A DNA stretch of 27,774 nucleotides from PALSA-1004 sp947474275 (GCA_947474275.1 CANJHY010000047.1:1-27774); one strand, 5' to 3'. Counted from the first letter of the stretch, positions 16,113 to 24,625 are shown. Numbers and translations are program-made. Notes: generated by a model from the letters alone, not told the origin.

Positions 16113-17624
16113 ATGGACACTTTCGGTCACATCATTAATGGTTTCAACGTCGCGTTGATGCCGATCAACCTGTGGTACACCTTCCTCGGCTGTTTCATGG
16201 GCACCATCATCGGCATCCTGCCCGGCATCGGGCCGGCAGCCGGCATCGGGCTCCTGATTCCGATTACCTTCGGCATGGACCCGACTTCCGCGCTGATCAT
16301 GATGGCGGGAATTTATTACGGCGCTATGTATGGTGGATCGACCACGTCTATTCTGATCAACACACCGGGCGAAGCGTCTTCGGTAATGACCGCGCTCGAC
16401 GGTTACCAGATGGCGAAGAACGGCCGCGCCGGCGCGGCGCTGGCGGTGTCGGCGATCGCGTCTTTTCTCGCGGGCACGTTCGGTATCGTCGCGCTGACGC
16501 TGCTAGCGGTTCCGCTCGCAGCGATCGCGCTGAAGTTCGGGCCCGCTGAGTATTTCTGCCTGATGCTGTTCGCGCTGGCGGCGGTGTCATCGCTCACCGG
16601 CAAATCGGCGGCGAAGGGGATCATCTCGACCGTGCTGGGCCTGATGATCGCAACCATCGGCATCGATCTGCAAAGCGGCCAGCCGCGTTACACCATGGGC
16701 GTGCCTGAGTTGCAGGACGGCGTGGGTTTCCTGATCGTGGTCGTCGGCATGTTCGCCATCGGCGAAGTGTTCAGCAACCTCGAGGAACATATCAAGGGCA
16801 AGGCGGAGATTATCCGGCTGAAGGGCAGGCTGTGGCTGACGCGCGAAGAGTGGCGTCGTTCCATCATGCCCATCATTCGTGGCGGACTGATCGGCTTTTT
16901 CAAGGGCGTGCTGCCGGGGGCGGGCGCGACCATAGCGACCATGTTGTCGTACACGGTGGAAAAACGCGTGTCCAAACATCCGGAAAAATTCGGCACCGGC
17001 ATGATAGAAGGCGTGGCAGGCCCCGAAGCGGCGAACAATGCGGCGACTTGTGGCGCGATGGTGCCTTTGCTGACGCTGGGCATACCCGGATCGGGCGCGA
17101 CTGCGGTGCTGATGGGCGCTTTCATCATGTATGGCATACAACCGGGACCGCTGCTGTTCGAGAAGCGTCCTGATCTGGTGTGGGGCCTGGTCGACAGCAT
17201 GTATATCGGCAACATCATGCTGCTGATCCTCAACCTGCCGCTGATCGGGATATTCGTGCGCATCCTCTACATCCCGACCGGTATCCTGCTCGCGCTGATA
17301 TTGGCGATCTCCGCGATCGGCGTTTACTCGATCAACGGCAATACGCTCGAGCTGCAGATGGCGCTGATGTTCGGCGTCATCGGCTACCTGTTCCGAAAAA
17401 TCGATATTCCGCTGGCGCCCATGGTGCTAGCGCTCGTGCTCGGCGGCATCATGGAGCAGTCGTTCCGGCAGGCGATGACGATATCCGGCGCAGACCCGAA
17501 AATCTTCATCGGCAGCGGGATAAGCATCACGCTGCTGATACTGGCGGTCGTGATGCTGGTGCTGCCGGTAGTGCTGCCGCGCCTGAGGAAACTCAAAGAA
17601 GGCTCCGAAAATCTCGAGTCGTAG
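16113..17624 (+). CDS. TctA-family large membrane subunit of a tripartite tricarboxylate transporter
   Basis: The 503-residue protein is the conserved permease subunit, with about 11-12 membrane helices. Signature segments are GTIIGILPGIGPAAGIGLL near 31-49, the highly conserved YYGAMYGGSTTSILINTPGE near 68-87, and the second-half repeat GVLPGAGATIATMLSYTVEK and GIPGSGATAVLMGAF. Length matches TctA (about 500). ATG 16113 follows GGCGGAG and precedes FGHIINGFNVALMP, the standard opening. Its partner TctB is directly upstream, and the nearest receptor is the opposite-strand Bug gene at 23660-24625. The cargo is probably a di- or tricarboxylate; its identity is not visible. Confidence 0.96.
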   Translation: MDTFGHIINGFNVALMPINLWYTFLGCFMGTIIGILPGIGPAAGIGLLIPITFGMDPTSALIMMAGIYYGAMYGGSTTSILINTPGEASSVMTALDGYQMAKNGRAGAALAVSAIASFLAGTFGIVALTLLAVPLAAIALKFGPAEYFCLMLFALAAVSSLTGKSAAKGIISTVLGLMIATIGIDLQSGQPRYTMGVPELQDGVGFLIVVVGMFAIGEVFSNLEEHIKGKAEIIRLKGRLWLTREEWRRSIMPIIRGGLIGFFKGVLPGAGATIATMLSYTVEKRVSKHPEKFGTGMIEGVAGPEAANNAATCGAMVPLLTLGIPGSGATAVLMGAFIMYGIQPGPLLFEKRPDLVWGLVDSMYIGNIMLLILNLPLIGIFVRILYIPTGILLALILAISAIGVYSINGNTLELQMALMFGVIGYLFRKIDIPLAPMVLALVLGGIMEQSFRQAMTISGADPKIFIGSGISITLLILAVVMLVLPVVLPRLRKLKEGSENLES

Positions 17625-17657
17625 GCAGCGCTTCGTTTAATTTCGAAAGGTTCGTTG

Positions 17658-18683
17658 ATGCATCGTATTACCCTGGTTCCGGGCGATGGTATCGGCCCGG
17701 AGGTCACGCAATCCGCGCGCGAAGTCGTCACCGCGGCAGGGGCGGATGTCGAGTGGGAAGTGCAGGAGGCCGGCATGCGCGCCGGCGAGAAGACGGGCCG
17801 TCCGCTGCCGGACGCCGTGATCGAATCGATCAGGAAAAACAAGCTTGCCTTGAAGGGGCCGACGCAGACGCCATTCGGCGATCCATACCCGGTGATGGTG
17901 GGCGACCGTGTCTATCCGAGCGTCGCGATCGGGCTGCGCAAGGAACTGGGTTTTTACGCGGCAGTGCGGCCGATCAAGAATTATCCGGGCGTGAAATCTC
18001 GCTACGAGAGTGTCGATCTCATCATTTTCCGCGAGAATTCCGAGGACCTTTATCTGGGGATCGAACGCATGGTGGATGCCGATACGGCGGAGGCCACCAA
18101 GCGCATTACGCGCGGCGCGTCCGAGCGTATCGCGCGCTTCGCGTTCGATTACCTGAAAAAGCTCGGCCGCAAGCGGCTGACGGTGGTGCACAAGGCAAAC
18201 GTATTGAAATTGACGGACGGGCTGTTCCTCAAGGCTGCGCAGGATGTCGCGCGCGACTACCCGGACATGGAGCTCGACAGCCGCGTGATCGATGCGCTGT
18301 GTATGGAGCTCGTCATCAAGCCCGAGACTTTCGACGGCCTGTTGCTGCAGAACCTGTACGGCGATGTCGTTTCCGACCTGGGGGCGGGGCTGGTCGGTGG
18401 ACTGGGTGTTGCTCCCGGCGCCAACATCGGCCCCGATTGCGCGATGTTCGAAGCGGTACACGGCAGCGCGCCTGATATCGCCGGCAAAGACCTTGCCAAT
18501 CCGATGTCGCTTATACTTTCCGCGCTGATGCTGTTGCGCTATATAGGCGAGAATCAGGCGGCTGATCGCATCGACCATGCGCTGACGGCAGTTTTGAGCG
18601 AGCAAAAACACGTGACGCGCGATCTTGGCGGCACGGCCGGCACGCGCGAAATGACGCAAGCCATCGTCGACAAACTTAAATAG
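17658..18683 (+). CDS. Isocitrate/isopropylmalate dehydrogenase family, NAD-type
   Basis: The 341-residue enzyme belongs to the beta-decarboxylating dehydrogenases, which oxidise and decarboxylate a 2-hydroxy-3-carboxy acid to a 2-oxo acid. Motifs: ITLVPGDGIGPEV at the N-terminus, RPIKNYPGVKSRYESVDL and FRENSEDLYLGIE (substrate loop), VVHKANVLKLTDGLFL, the metal-binding YGDVVSDLGAGLVGGLG, and HGSAPDIAGKDLANPMSL (nucleotide site; the Asp suggests NAD preference). The VHKANVLKLTDGLF segment is closer to NAD-isocitrate dehydrogenase than to LeuB, but tartrate- or homoisocitrate-type enzymes are possible. ATG 17658 follows CGAAAGG by 7 nt. Together with the LeuC/LeuD-like pair downstream it recreates an isomerase-plus-dehydrogenase module, pointing to a substrate-specific paralogue and not a core TCA enzyme. 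Confidence 0.9.
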   Translation: MHRITLVPGDGIGPEVTQSAREVVTAAGADVEWEVQEAGMRAGEKTGRPLPDAVIESIRKNKLALKGPTQTPFGDPYPVMVGDRVYPSVAIGLRKELGFYAAVRPIKNYPGVKSRYESVDLIIFRENSEDLYLGIERMVDADTAEATKRITRGASERIARFAFDYLKKLGRKRLTVVHKANVLKLTDGLFLKAAQDVARDYPDMELDSRVIDALCMELVIKPETFDGLLLQNLYGDVVSDLGAGLVGGLGVAPGANIGPDCAMFEAVHGSAPDIAGKDLANPMSLILSALMLLRYIGENQAADRIDHALTAVLSEQKHVTRDLGGTAGTREMTQAIVDKLK

Positions 18684-18694
18684 CGGGAAACAGC

Positions 18695-19753
18695 ATGAGC
18701 AGCGGAAAACGCATAGTAGTCGTGGGTGCCGGCGCCATCGGCGGTTACACCGGCGCATTGATGGCGCGCGGCGGCGAGGACGTGACGTTGATAGACGCGT
18801 GGCCCGAGCACGTCGATTACATCCGGCAGCACGGCATGCAGTTGACCGGCCTGACGCCGCAGGAGACGCATTCGATCAAAGTGCCGGCGCTGCATATCAG
18901 CGACGTGCAGCAGTTTGCAGCCAAGGGGCCGATCGATATCGCTTTCATCAGCGTCAAATCGTACGACACCGAGTGGGCGACCCATCTGATCAAGCCGTAC
19001 CTCGCGCCCGGCGGTTACGTTGTGTCGCTGCAGAACTGCATTAATGAAGAACGCATTGCGGCCATCGTCGGCTGGGGCAAGGTGCTCGGCACCATCGTGA
19101 GCCTGCTGGCCTCTGAACTCCACGCGCCGGGACACGTCAAGCGCACCATGCCGATGGGAGGCGACCGCTACACGACTTATCGCGTCGGCGAAGTCCATGG
19201 CCGCATCACGCCGCGCGCGGAGGAAGTCGCGCATATTCTCAAGCACGCCGACAGTTCCAAGGTGACGGCCAATCTGTGGGGCGAGCGCTGGACCAAGCTC
19301 ATCATCAATTCCATGCGCAACGGGTTATCAGCGGCAACGGGTCTGTCGGGCAACCAGCGCGATCTGAGTGAAGGTCCGCGCGACGTCTCGATCCGGCTCG
19401 GCGGGCAGGCGGTGCGCGTCGGCCAGGCGCTCGGATTTCAGCTCGAAAAAGTGCAGGTGATGGATGCGGAGACGCTCGCACGCGCGGGCGAAGGCAGCGC
19501 GGATGCGAAGGCCGAAGTGGTCGACCAGCTGATCCAGCTGTCGAAAACGCGCTCCGAAGAGCAGCGGCCGTCGATGGCGCAGGACATTTTCAAGGGCCGC
19601 CGCACCGAAACCGATTTCATCAACGGGTTCGTCGCCGCCAAGGGCGAGGAGATCGGCGTGCGCGCGCCGCTGCATGCGAGCATGAATGCGCTGGTGAAAA
19701 GAGTCGAACGCAGGGAAGTCAAACCGGGTGTGGAGCACATCGCAAATCTTTAG
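18695..19753 (+). CDS. Ketopantoate-reductase (ApbA/PanE) family oxidoreductase
   Basis: The 352-residue protein has an N-terminal Rossmann domain with RIVVVGAGAIGGYTGALMA (about 6-24) and VTLIDAWPEHVDYI. IAFISVKSYDTEWA and VVSLQNCINEERIA are the typical ketopantoate-reductase strands. The C-terminal helical domain carries the catalytic lysine (Lys201) in ERWTKLIINSMRNGLSA. The family reduces 2-oxo acids with NADPH; the name reductase for pantothenate synthesis is probably misleading here because the gene sits in a catabolic-looking cluster and is longer (352) than typical PanE (about 300). It starts 11 bp after the dehydrogenase gene. The substrate is not known. Confidence 0.87.
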   Translation: MSSGKRIVVVGAGAIGGYTGALMARGGEDVTLIDAWPEHVDYIRQHGMQLTGLTPQETHSIKVPALHISDVQQFAAKGPIDIAFISVKSYDTEWATHLIKPYLAPGGYVVSLQNCINEERIAAIVGWGKVLGTIVSLLASELHAPGHVKRTMPMGGDRYTTYRVGEVHGRITPRAEEVAHILKHADSSKVTANLWGERWTKLIINSMRNGLSAATGLSGNQRDLSEGPRDVSIRLGGQAVRVGQALGFQLEKVQVMDAETLARAGEGSADAKAEVVDQLIQLSKTRSEEQRPSMAQDIFKGRRTETDFINGFVAAKGEEIGVRAPLHASMNALVKRVERREVKPGVEHIANL

Positions 19754-19850
19754 AGCGGAACTGCCGATGTACGTCGATAAACGCCGCTACAAGAAAGTCA
19801 GATTCACGATTTTATCAACTCCCTGCCATGCGGATTTTTCACGCGCTGCG

Positions 19851-19900
19851 ATTAATCTGCCTTAATCTGCGTTAATCTGCGTTAATCTTCGTTCATTGGC
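19851..19900. repeat. Short tandem repeat, 10-bp period, about five degenerate units
   Basis: Successive decamers read ATTAATCTGC, CTTAATCTGC, GTTAATCTGC, GTTAATCTTC and GTTCATTGGC, decaying at the right end. The unit is close to TTAATCTGCG. It lies in the only sizeable gap inside the cluster (19754-19930), upstream of the hydrolase gene. The rest of this gap holds no recognised element. Confidence 0.8.
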
Positions 19901-19930
19901 GTGTATCGACAGTTGCATGGGAGGCAAGTC

Positions 19931-20911
19931 ATGAAAATAATGCGCTACAGCCGTAAAGGCGAAAAAGCGTCGCAGGCGCGCCTCGGCGTGCTGGTCGGCA
20001 ACGACATTGTGGCGGACTTGCGCGCCGGTTACGCTCGTTACCTGATCGACGAGATCGGCAACGCCAAAGGACGCGAGCTCGCGGCGATTTTTCTGCCGGG
20101 CTATATCGCGCAGTTCCTGCACGTCGGCGCGCCGGCGTGGGAAGCGCTGTCCGAAGCATACGGCTGGCTGTCGGACCTCGTGAAATCCGAGCCACAGGCG
20201 CTGGGCCTGACCGGGCATGAACTGTTTTTACCGTTGGCCGATTGCCGGCTTTACGCGCCGGTGCGCGGCAGCAAAATCATCGGCATCGGGCGCAATTATC
20301 CGAATTACACCAAGAACGCAGGCAAGCAGTCCGGACTGGTGCCGGCCGGTTTCATCAAGGTTCCGTCCTGCATAGTCGGCCCCGGACGCGATATCCTGAA
20401 GCCGCACGCGACCCAACAGCTCGATTGCGAAACCGAACTGGCAGTGGTGATCGGCAAGCAATGCAAGAACGTGCCGGAAGAAAAAGTCTACGACGTCATC
20501 GCCGGTTACACCATTTTGAACGACGTGACGGCGCGCGACGTGGTTAATCTCGAACGCCAGGCGGGCCATATGCTGCTGGGCAAGACGTTCGACACGTTTG
20601 CGCCTATGGGGCCGTGGCTGGTCACCAAGGTCGAAATACACGACCCGATGAACCTGCGCCTCAGCACGCGCGTAAACGGTGAAGTGCGTCAAGGTGGCAA
20701 TACGAGCGAGATGATCTGGTCGATTCCGAAACTGGTTTCATATATATCGCAGATGACCCTGATGCCGGGTGACGTGATTTCGACCGGCTCGCCGGGTGGC
20801 GGCGCGCTGGAGCGGCCGGAGTGGTTCCTCAATGCGGGCGATGTGATCGAATGCGAAATCGAAAAAATCGGCACCCTGATGAATGCCGTCGTTGACGAAC
20901 CCAGGACTTAG
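19931..20911 (+). CDS. Fumarylacetoacetate hydrolase (FAH) fold protein
   Basis: The 326-residue protein has a C-terminal FAH domain from about residue 105 onward and an N-terminal region (1-100) as in ureidoglycolate-lyase/2-hydroxyhepta-diene-dioate isomerase relatives. The domain opens with KIIGIGRNYPNYTKNAG. Metal ligands are visible as DCETELAVVIGK (Glu167, Glu169) and the Asp198 of ILNDVTARDV. LLGKTFDTFAPMGPWLVT and GDVISTGSPGGGALERPE are further family motifs. The fold serves hydrolases, decarboxylases, hydratases and acylpyruvases acting on 2-oxo or 1,3-dioxo acids. ATG 19931 is chosen because GGGAGG (19919-19924) sits 6 nt upstream. It likely performs a late C-C cleavage or hydration in the pathway of this cluster. 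Confidence 0.92.
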   Translation: MKIMRYSRKGEKASQARLGVLVGNDIVADLRAGYARYLIDEIGNAKGRELAAIFLPGYIAQFLHVGAPAWEALSEAYGWLSDLVKSEPQALGLTGHELFLPLADCRLYAPVRGSKIIGIGRNYPNYTKNAGKQSGLVPAGFIKVPSCIVGPGRDILKPHATQQLDCETELAVVIGKQCKNVPEEKVYDVIAGYTILNDVTARDVVNLERQAGHMLLGKTFDTFAPMGPWLVTKVEIHDPMNLRLSTRVNGEVRQGGNTSEMIWSIPKLVSYISQMTLMPGDVISTGSPGGGALERPEWFLNAGDVIECEIEKIGTLMNAVVDEPRT

Positions 20912-20921
20912 AAAAAACGCT

Positions 20922-21581
20922 ATGGCTGCAGCGCGGCGAAGCTACACCCTGATGCGCGTGCTGCTCCTGGCCGCGGTGTTCATGTGCTGGCATGCCGTGG
21001 CGCACGCCGTGCCCAATTGCGCTCCTGCAGCGGTGCCAAGCAAGCATGCCGAGCCGATAATCGAGTGGTATGAAAATTACATCCGCCCTTATCGCTACAT
21101 CGCGGGCGGGGCAGCCGCGACGCCGACCAAGGGCCAGATCGAGACCTTCATCGACGAAATCGGCACATTTAACCGCCGCGCTGTTCTGGACCAGTTGATT
21201 TTCGAGGCACTGATCGAGCAGATCCTGACGAGTTATGCCCGCGCGCCGGATTTCAGGGGCGTAGATACTGCAGCAGTCGAAAAACTCTACAAGACGGGGG
21301 CCGGGCAGAAAATCGACTTTTCATTTCTGTGCATCAGCTCGAAGTCGGTGCGTTCGCCGGACGACTCGTTCACGATTACGCTTTTCGGCGTTGTCGCCGA
21401 CGACTGTCAGCACATCGGGCTGCGCGGCCTGGTATTCACCGCTGCGCTGGTGAACGGCAGCGCCAACGGACAGTGCAAGCCCGACCAGCTGTACCGCAAG
21501 ATGTTCATCGTGCCGCTGCCGGCCGGCACCAACGAAATCACCTATATTTGCGGCAAAGACCGCGGCGGCTGCGCGCGGTAA
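20922..21581 (+). CDS. Secreted cysteine-containing protein of unknown function
   Basis: I do not recognise this family. From ATG 20922 the product is 219 residues. An N-terminal MAAARRSYTLMRVLLLAAVF leads to a hydrophobic core and a likely cleavage site at AHA-V, so it should be exported. The mature part holds at least six cysteines (NCAPAA, FLCISS, DDCQHI, GQCKPD, YICGKDRGGC), compatible with disulfides in the periplasm. No transmembrane segment follows the signal. ATG 20952 (MRVLLLAAVF) is an equally possible start, and an ATG at 20883 overlapping the hydrolase is less likely. It sits between the FAH-type and LeuC-like genes in the same direction, 10 bp after the former, so it is probably part of the operon, but its contribution is unclear. 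Confidence 0.7.
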   Translation: MAAARRSYTLMRVLLLAAVFMCWHAVAHAVPNCAPAAVPSKHAEPIIEWYENYIRPYRYIAGGAAATPTKGQIETFIDEIGTFNRRAVLDQLIFEALIEQILTSYARAPDFRGVDTAAVEKLYKTGAGQKIDFSFLCISSKSVRSPDDSFTITLFGVVADDCQHIGLRGLVFTAALVNGSANGQCKPDQLYRKMFIVPLPAGTNEITYICGKDRGGCAR

Positions 21582-21611
21582 TGACGGTGCGTTGGTGAAC
21601 GGGATCGTGCG

Positions 21612-23021
21612 ATGAGCGTACAAACGATGTTCGACAAAATCTGGGCGCGCCACACGGTCGCCGAGGAAGCAGGCGAACTGCTGCTGTATGTCGACCGCGC
21701 GCTGATCCACGAAGGCTCGTCACACTCTTTCGCGGCGCTCGCCGCGCAGCAGCGTGCGGTATTCCGGCCGCGCCAGGTTTTTGCGTTCAACGATCATTAC
21801 GTGCCGACCAGCGGGCGCGAGCGCGGCGTGCAAGGAATTGCCAACCCCGAAATCCGCAACATGGTGATCAAGCTCGCAGCCAATTCTGCAGAGCACGGCG
21901 TCAGGCTCTTCGGCATCGATGATCCGCAGCAGGGCATATTGCATATCGTGCCGCCCGAACTGGGCATCACGCAGCCGGGTCTTTTCATAGTCGGCGCCGA
22001 TTCCCATACGTCCACGCACGGCGCGTTCGGCTGCCTCGCTTTCGGCGTGGGTGCTTCGGAGATGATGCACGTGATGGCGACGCAGAGCATCTGGCAGCGC
22101 AAACCGAAGACCATGCGGATCAACATCGACGGGGAACTGGGCTTTGGCGTCACGGCGAAAGACGTGATACTCGCGATCATCGCCAAAATAGGTGCGGGCG
22201 GCGCCACCGGCCACGTAATCGAGTACGCAGGTTCGACTATCGCGGCGATGAGCATGGAAGCGCGCATGACGGTCTGCAATATGTCGATAGAGGCGGGCGG
22301 GCGCGCCGGCATGATAGCGCCCGACGCCACGACGTATGCTTATCTTGCGGACCGGCCGTATGCGCCGGCCGGCAAGGCATGGGACGAGGCGATGGCTGTA
22401 TGGACCCGATTGCCGAGCGATGCAGCCGCGAAATTCGACCAGACAGTGCAGCTGGATGCAGCGCAACTCGCCCCCATGGTGACTTGGGGAACGAGTCCCG
22501 AACACGCATTGCCCATCAACGGCTGCGTGCCCGATCCTCGCGATGCGGCGAATACGACTCAAGGTGCGGAAATCCGCGCGGCGCTCGACTACATGGCGCT
22601 GCAACCGGGCACCCGGCTTTCCGATATCGCCGTGGACCGGGTTTTCATCGGGTCGTGCACCAACAGCCGTATCGAGGATATACGCGCGGCGGCAGCCGTC
22701 GCCAAACTTGGCCGCGCGAAGGTGACGGCGTGGGTAGTGCCGGGTTCACGCACGGTGCAGCGCCAGGCCGAGCAGGAAGGGCTGGACCGCATCTTTACCG
22801 CCGCTGGTTTCGAATGGCGCGATCCGGGTTGCTCTCTGTGCACCGCTATCAACGGCGATCAGTTACAGCCTGGCGAGAGGTGCGCGTCGACGTCCAATCG
22901 TAATTTCAAAGGGCGTCAGGGAACCGGCGGCAGAACACACCTGGTGAGTCCGGCGATGGCCGCTGCTGCAGCCTTGACCGGCCACCTGACCGACGTGCGC
23001 GAACTCGCAAAGAAAGGCTGA
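21612..23021 (+). CDS. LeuC-like aconitase-family large subunit
   Basis: The 469-residue protein is the Fe-S catalytic subunit of a two-subunit hydro-lyase of the 3-isopropylmalate dehydratase type. The three cluster cysteines are visible: Cys349 in GSCTNSRIEDIRAA, and Cys407 and Cys410 in RDPGCSLCTAINGD. Other family motifs are VGADSHTSTHGAFG, SIEAGGRAGMIAPDATT and ERCASTSNRNFKGRQG with GGRTHLVSPAMAAAAA. Length is typical (about 465). Deviations from biosynthetic LeuC include an N-terminus reading YVDRALIHEGSSHSF and FNDHYVPT in place of the usual DHNVPT. With LeuD-like and the dehydrogenase relative it should interconvert two hydroxy-dicarboxylates or tricarboxylates. Homoaconitase, citraconate or dimethylmalate hydratase-type substrates are possible; leucine biosynthesis is less likely because leuA and a standard leuB are absent. 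Confidence 0.9.
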   Translation: MSVQTMFDKIWARHTVAEEAGELLLYVDRALIHEGSSHSFAALAAQQRAVFRPRQVFAFNDHYVPTSGRERGVQGIANPEIRNMVIKLAANSAEHGVRLFGIDDPQQGILHIVPPELGITQPGLFIVGADSHTSTHGAFGCLAFGVGASEMMHVMATQSIWQRKPKTMRINIDGELGFGVTAKDVILAIIAKIGAGGATGHVIEYAGSTIAAMSMEARMTVCNMSIEAGGRAGMIAPDATTYAYLADRPYAPAGKAWDEAMAVWTRLPSDAAAKFDQTVQLDAAQLAPMVTWGTSPEHALPINGCVPDPRDAANTTQGAEIRAALDYMALQPGTRLSDIAVDRVFIGSCTNSRIEDIRAAAAVAKLGRAKVTAWVVPGSRTVQRQAEQEGLDRIFTAAGFEWRDPGCSLCTAINGDQLQPGERCASTSNRNFKGRQGTGGRTHLVSPAMAAAAALTGHLTDVRELAKKG

Positions 23022-23023
23022 CG

Positions 23024-23641
23024 ATGCAGCCGTTTACCACTATCACGGCGATTGCTGCGCCTATCGACGAGGCGAACGTGGATACCAACCAGTTGTGTCC
23101 GACCCGCTTCAATAAAGTGCCGCGCGGCCCGCAGTACGCGCAAGTCCTGTTCCACGACCGGCGTTTCAACGCGGACGGCACCGAGAAGGAGTTCCTGCTC
23201 AACGTCGAGCCCTTTCGCAGCGCGGCCATCATCGTCGCCAACCGCAACTGGGGCTGCGGGTCATCGCGCGAAAGCGCTGTCTACGCCTTGTACGAATTCG
23301 GCATCCGCTGCGTGATTGCGCCGAGTTTCGGCGATATCCACGCGAACAACTGCAGCAAGAACGGTTTGCTGCCGGTCGTGTTGCCGGAAGCGGAGGTGGC
23401 GTCGATACGCGCGCAGTTGCGGGACCGGCCGGGCGCGACTGTCACGGTCGATCTGCAAGAACAGACCGTGACCGATCCGGCGGGGCGGGTGCACCGCTTC
23501 GAGATCCACCCGGTGCGTAAAAAGTGTTTGCTGGAAGGATTGGACGACGTGGCGCGCACCCAGGAGTACCGCTCCCGGATCAAGGAATTCGAGGCTGAGT
23601 ATCGCGCGGAGCGGCCGTGGCTTTACGCTGAGAAGCGCTGA
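23024..23641 (+). CDS. LeuD-like aconitase-family small subunit
   Basis: The 205-residue protein is the swivelling small subunit that partners the LeuC-like protein encoded 2 bp upstream. Family features are IDEANVDTNQLCPTRF at the N-terminus, ANRNWGCGSSRESAVYAL (substrate and active-site Ser/Arg loop; LeuD has GRNFGCGSSREHA), and FGDIHANNCSKNGLLPVVLP. Length is typical of LeuD (about 200). AGAAAGG at 23011-23017 is the ribosome-binding site. The stretch where isopropylmalate isomerases contact the substrate side chain reads FNKVPRGPQYAQ instead of the usual lysine-rich loop, in line with a different substrate. It is the last gene of the plus-strand cluster, and 18 bp separate its stop from the convergent Bug gene, with no terminator hairpin seen. 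Confidence 0.9.
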   Translation: MQPFTTITAIAAPIDEANVDTNQLCPTRFNKVPRGPQYAQVLFHDRRFNADGTEKEFLLNVEPFRSAAIIVANRNWGCGSSRESAVYALYEFGIRCVIAPSFGDIHANNCSKNGLLPVVLPEAEVASIRAQLRDRPGATVTVDLQEQTVTDPAGRVHRFEIHPVRKKCLLEGLDDVARTQEYRSRIKEFEAEYRAERPWLYAEKR

Positions 23642-23659
23642 CGTCGCCGCAACGTCGCG

Positions 23660-24625
23660 CTACTCAAGCTTGATGTTGGCATCGCGCACGACCTTGCTCC
23701 ATTTGGCGAGGTCGTCGCGCACGAAGCGCGCGAATTCCTCGGGGGTGCTTTCGAGCGTTTCGGCGCCCAGACGCGCAAAAGCGTCGCGCGTCGCTTTGAT
23801 GCGCAATGTTTTGATCAGCGCGGCATGTACTTTCATCACGACGTCCGGCGGTGTTGCCACCGGCATGATAATGCCCGTCCATGTACTGGAGTCGAAACCC
23901 GGAATTCCGGATTCGGCTATGGTCGGCAGCTCGGGCATCGCCGTCGCGCGCTTGATCGTTGTCACCGCCAGCGCGCGCAAGCGGCCCGCTTGTATGTAGC
24001 CGATGGAGGCCGACAACTGGTCGAAGAAAATATCGATCTGGCCGCCCATCAGGTCGATCAGGCCGGGGCCGCTGCCTTTGTACGGGATGTGGATGAAGCG
24101 GGTGCCGGTTGCGCTCTGAAAGAGCTCGCCGCTCAGGTGATTGGTGGTGCCGGCCCCCGAGGAGCCCATGGTGATTTTTCCGGGGCGCGTTTTGGCGAGC
24201 GCGATGAATTCCTTGACGCTCTTCACCGGAATCGACGGGTGCAGTTCCAGCACCAGGGGCACATTGGATACCAGCGACGTTGTGGCGAAATCCTTGACCG
24301 GATCGTAGCCGAGCTTGGGGTAGAGCGGCGGTGCAGTCGACAGCGTGCCGGTGGAACCAAGCGTCAGCGTATAACCGTCGGGCGCGGCCTTGGCGCCGAT
24401 CTCGGTGCCGAGCGTGCCGCCGGCGCCGCCGCGGTTGTCTATCACGACTTGCTGGCCGAGAGCCTCGGACATTCCTGGCGCGATGGTGCGAGCCGTGATA
24501 TCGATATTGCCGCCCGGCGCGTACGGTACGATGATGCGCAACGCTCTTTCGGGAAAGGCCGCGTGCGCGGTGCTGGAAGTGATGACAAGTAGCGCGGCAA
24601 ATACGGGCAGGCGTAGCGGGCTCAT
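23660..24625 (-). CDS. Bug/TctC-family periplasmic receptor, probable partner of TctAB
   Basis: The 321-residue protein has a signal peptide of about 25 residues (PVFAALLVITSSTAHA-A) and the Bug fold: RIIVPYAPGGNIDITART, QVVIDNRGGAGGTLGTEIGA, APDGYTLTLGSTGT, FIHIPYKGSGPGLIDLMGGQ and ESTPEEFARFVRDDLAKW. ATG 24625 is chosen because AGGAG lies just upstream and homology starts there; the longer open frame adds non-homologous residues. It converges on the leuD-like gene and is divergent from a deacetylase-family gene. It is the only receptor within 7 kb of the TctA/TctB genes, which themselves have none, so it plausibly completes that transporter. The ligand is unknown. Confidence 0.92.
   Translation of the reverse strand: MSPLRLPVFAALLVITSSTAHAAFPERALRIIVPYAPGGNIDITARTIAPGMSEALGQQVVIDNRGGAGGTLGTEIGAKAAPDGYTLTLGSTGTLSTAPPLYPKLGYDPVKDFATTSLVSNVPLVLELHPSIPVKSVKEFIALAKTRPGKITMGSSGAGTTNHLSGELFQSATGTRFIHIPYKGSGPGLIDLMGGQIDIFFDQLSASIGYIQAGRLRALAVTTIKRATAMPELPTIAESGIPGFDSSTWTGIIMPVATPPDVVMKVHAALIKTLRIKATRDAFARLGAETLESTPEEFARFVRDDLAKWSKVVRDANIKLE

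Noticed and set aside
17180..18475. 431-codon plus-strand frame spanning tctA and the dehydrogenase gene
   Set aside because: Overlaps two clearly real genes in another frame, with shadow-like composition.
19767..19865. Small ORF of 32 codons after the ketopantoate-reductase-like gene
   Set aside because: No ribosome-binding site, no similarity, and its end runs into the tandem repeat; probably chance.
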